Below are positions 62,340 through 64,000 of a DNA stretch of 64,000 nucleotides, piece by piece (within the stretch, counting starts at the first letter, position 1; every line of letters starts with the position of its first letter). Origin of the DNA: Methanobrevibacter gottschalkii DSM 11977 (GTDB lineage Archaea; Methanobacteriota; Methanobacteria; Methanobacteriales; Methanobacteriaceae); NCBI RefSeq assembly GCF_003814835.1, contig NZ_RKRG01000005.1, positions 20,197-84,196 on the forward strand, written 5' to 3'. Position numbers and translations under genes: made by a program. A model generated the notes under the pieces. The model made no database searches and was not told where the DNA came from. It worked only from the letters and a program-made list of their open reading frames with translations.

Positions 62340-63374
62340 ATGGAATTATTATGTATACAGTCACAAGAACATCCTGAATTACCTCTTGCAGAGTTAAAAG
62401 CGGTTATGGAATGTGAAAATATTTCTGCAGAGATAGATGTTATAACAGAAGGTTTAGTTATTTTAAAAAATATTTCAAATGATAATATTGATTCGTATTA
62501 TGAAATTTTAACTAGAAGATTAGGTTATACTCATGAAATACATGAAATTATAAAAGAATCTAATACTGATAATTTTGACGAGGATATATTATCTATCAAC
62601 TGGTCAGAGTATATTGATGGGACTTTTGCTGTTCGTGTGAAAAGATTTAATACAGAAATCGGTACTGTTGCAACTGAGCGAAGAGCAGGTTCTTTAATTC
62701 TTTCAAATTCTGATAATATTAAAGTTAATTTATCAAGACCTGAAACCTTAATCCGTATAGTTGTTCATAAAAATGATTTTTACATTGCTATTGAAAGAAT
62801 TAAATTAAATAAAAAACATTTTGAAGATAGCAAACCACATAAAAGACCATTTTTTTATCCTGGCTCCATGAATCCTAAGTTAGCTAGATGTATGGTTAAT
62901 TTATCAAGAGTTAAGGAAGGTCAATTATTACTTGATCCATTTTGTGGAACTGGAGGAATCTTGATTGAAGCAGGGTTAATTGGTTGTAAATTAGTTGGAT
63001 CAGATATTTACTGGAAAATGAAAAATGGGACATCAATTAATTTAGATTATTATGGAATTACTGATTATAGAACATTTAATATTGATGTACGCGAGCTTAA
63101 AATGTATGAAAAAGTAATGGCTGTAGTTACTGATCCACCTTATGGCATTTCCACATCTACTGGAGATATTGAAGGAGAAGATATTTTTAAAGAATTCTTT
63201 AAATCTATCTATAACAATATGAGGGATGATGCTTATCTTTGCATGGCTAGTCCTCATTATGTTGATTTAAAACCAATGGCTGATGAGATAGGGTTTGATA
63301 TTGTAGAGCAGTATGGAATTAAAATGCATAGAAGTTTAACTAGAATAATTTCCGTTATTTGTAAAAAACATTAG
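62340..63374 (+). CDS. tRNA (guanine(10)-N2)-dimethyltransferase
   Basis: A 344-residue enzyme with an N-terminal THUMP-type domain (about 1-140) and a C-terminal Rossmann methyltransferase: LLDPFCGTGGILIEAGLIG (motif I), then GSDIYWKMKNG, and the DPPY catalytic motif (VTDPPYGIST), typical of N2-guanine MTases. It makes m2,2G10 in tRNA, a stabilising mark in archaea. The ATG at 62340 follows AGGTGAAACT. Its stop precedes the rRNA leader by 540 bases. Confidence 0.9.
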   Translation: MELLCIQSQEHPELPLAELKAVMECENISAEIDVITEGLVILKNISNDNIDSYYEILTRRLGYTHEIHEIIKESNTDNFDEDILSINWSEYIDGTFAVRVKRFNTEIGTVATERRAGSLILSNSDNIKVNLSRPETLIRIVVHKNDFYIAIERIKLNKKHFEDSKPHKRPFFYPGSMNPKLARCMVNLSRVKEGQLLLDPFCGTGGILIEAGLIGCKLVGSDIYWKMKNGTSINLDYYGITDYRTFNIDVRELKMYEKVMAVVTDPPYGISTSTGDIEGEDIFKEFFKSIYNNMRDDAYLCMASPHYVDLKPMADEIGFDIVEQYGIKMHRSLTRIISVICKKH

Positions 63375-63913
63375 AGTAATATAGATATATTTATATATTA
63401 GTTATCTTATGATTATGCTTAATATATACAAAACTTCATTATTTTCGTTTATTTTATTATTTTATGTTATTATATTTTTTTATTTTAATTTTTAGTATTT
63501 TTCAAAATTATTTCGCAAATATTAATTTTTAAATTATTGTTTATCAAAATATTTAATAATAATATTTATTTAGTTTAAAAATTTATTTTTATCTATTATT
63601 TTATTTTTTTAAATTATTTTGCAATATTTTTTAATTGATTTTGTTAATAAAATTTGTCTGTCTAATAGATGTGCTATGTGTTATATGGCGATGACTTAAG
63701 TATATTGCATTGAGCAATGTTTACTATGATGGTTGCATTCCACATGTAGCGATACATTTGTGAGTACTTGAATTTTCTCAAGTATGATGTTAGTTTTGTA
63801 GATGTGATGAATTAGTTACAATATTTGTTTCAAATTTATGTGTATACTCGTCTATATTTTTTAGCGTACTTCATAATTTTAATTATAGCTTATTATGATC
63901 TGTTATGTGTTCA
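63375..63913 (+). promoter_or_regulatory. rRNA promoter and leader region
   Basis: No gene is visible. The first about 285 bp are extremely A+T-rich, with TATA-like ATATATTTATATATTAG (63384-63400) and several weaker ones. From about 63660 base composition rises and folding potential appears: ATTGC/GCAAT (63704-63718) and TACTTGA/TCAAGTA (63765-63784). This is probably the 16S leader with half of the processing stem; the other half would lie past the window. Confidence 0.5.
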
Positions 63914-64000
63914 ATTCTGTTTGATCCTGGCAGATGCTACTGCTATTGGGATTCGATTAAGCCATGCAAGTCGAACGAGTTTAGGCTCGTGGCGTACGGC
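63914..64000 (+). rRNA. rrs: 16S ribosomal RNA, 5' end (partial)
   Basis: The last 87 bases match the start of archaeal 16S rRNA: TTTGATCCTGGCAG, then the ACTGCTATTGGGATTCGATT block, and AAGCCATGCAAGTCGAACGA. The gene runs off the right edge. The 5' boundary is set by the usual distance to the TTTGATCCTGG helix and may be a few bases out. An rRNA operon presumably continues downstream. Confidence 0.92.

Noticed and set aside
63797..63830. GTGATGA in the 16S leader as a second C/D box sRNA
   Set aside because: No CTGA D box lies at guide distance and no second box pair is present.
1..64000. CRISPR array or insertion sequence in the window
   Set aside because: No regularly spaced repeats of 25-37 bp, no cas genes and no transposase-like reading frames were seen.

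Overview
The window is about 70% A+T and archaeal. It carries pseudomurein genes, coenzyme F420 ligase, FmdE, archaeal NAC, PAN, MBF1, a tRNA G10 methyltransferase, a C/D box sRNA and the 5' end of an archaeal 16S rRNA gene. Together with very large beta-helix 'adhesin-like' proteins this points to Methanobacteriales, most likely Methanobrevibacter. I infer this from content and give no species name.

Layout. 1-7.1 kb: a sodium:solute symporter with a 37-residue partner peptide, a CMD-family protein, a PPOX-fold protein, and a FecBCD-type ABC importer co-transcribed with an FmdE-family protein. 7.1-19.1 kb: an accessory island of four surface adhesins (about 530 to 1472 aa), three of which share one promoter element. 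19.1-28.2 kb: 3-methyladenine glycosylase, a FUSC-family membrane protein broken by a frameshift, an aldo/keto reductase, NAC, a CpdA-like phosphoesterase, a NYN nuclease, a membrane-anchored protein with a GGDD cyclase/palm-like domain, ArgJ and a 34-residue basic protein. 28.2-36.5 kb: two paralogous methyltransferases, modA-modB-modC (modC interrupted by an in-frame TAA), a long CofE-like ligase, and a TarI/TarJ-like pair for CDP-ribitol. 36.5-49.7 kb: MATE and YhgE/Pip membrane proteins, a SAP-domain protein, ArgB, an adenylate-forming ligase with an AksF/LeuB-type dehydrogenase, HEAT-repeat, radical SAM and LOG-like proteins. 49.7-59.3 kb: DUF2115, NikR, PRMT-like methyltransferase, hydrogenase maturation protease, then a pseudomurein block (ATP-grasp ligase, MraY-like transferase, Mur ligase) and two surface proteins. 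59.3-64 kb: MBF1, PAN, a C/D box sRNA, a bPH2 membrane protein, tRNA G10 methyltransferase, and a long AT-rich rRNA leader into 16S.

Main themes are the cell envelope (adhesins, pseudomurein precursors, possibly a ribitol-phosphate polymer), metal supply for methanogenesis enzymes (Mo/W, Ni, the Fec-type importer), and F420/hydrogenase maturation. The most notable observations are: secreted-protein genes whose Shine-Dalgarno points at ATA/ATC instead of ATG; a conserved CGATA-N8-TATA element on three adhesin genes; a complete C/D box sRNA after PAN; a phosphoesterase/NYN nuclease/GGDD-palm neighbourhood that looks like nucleotide signalling; and two broken transporter genes.
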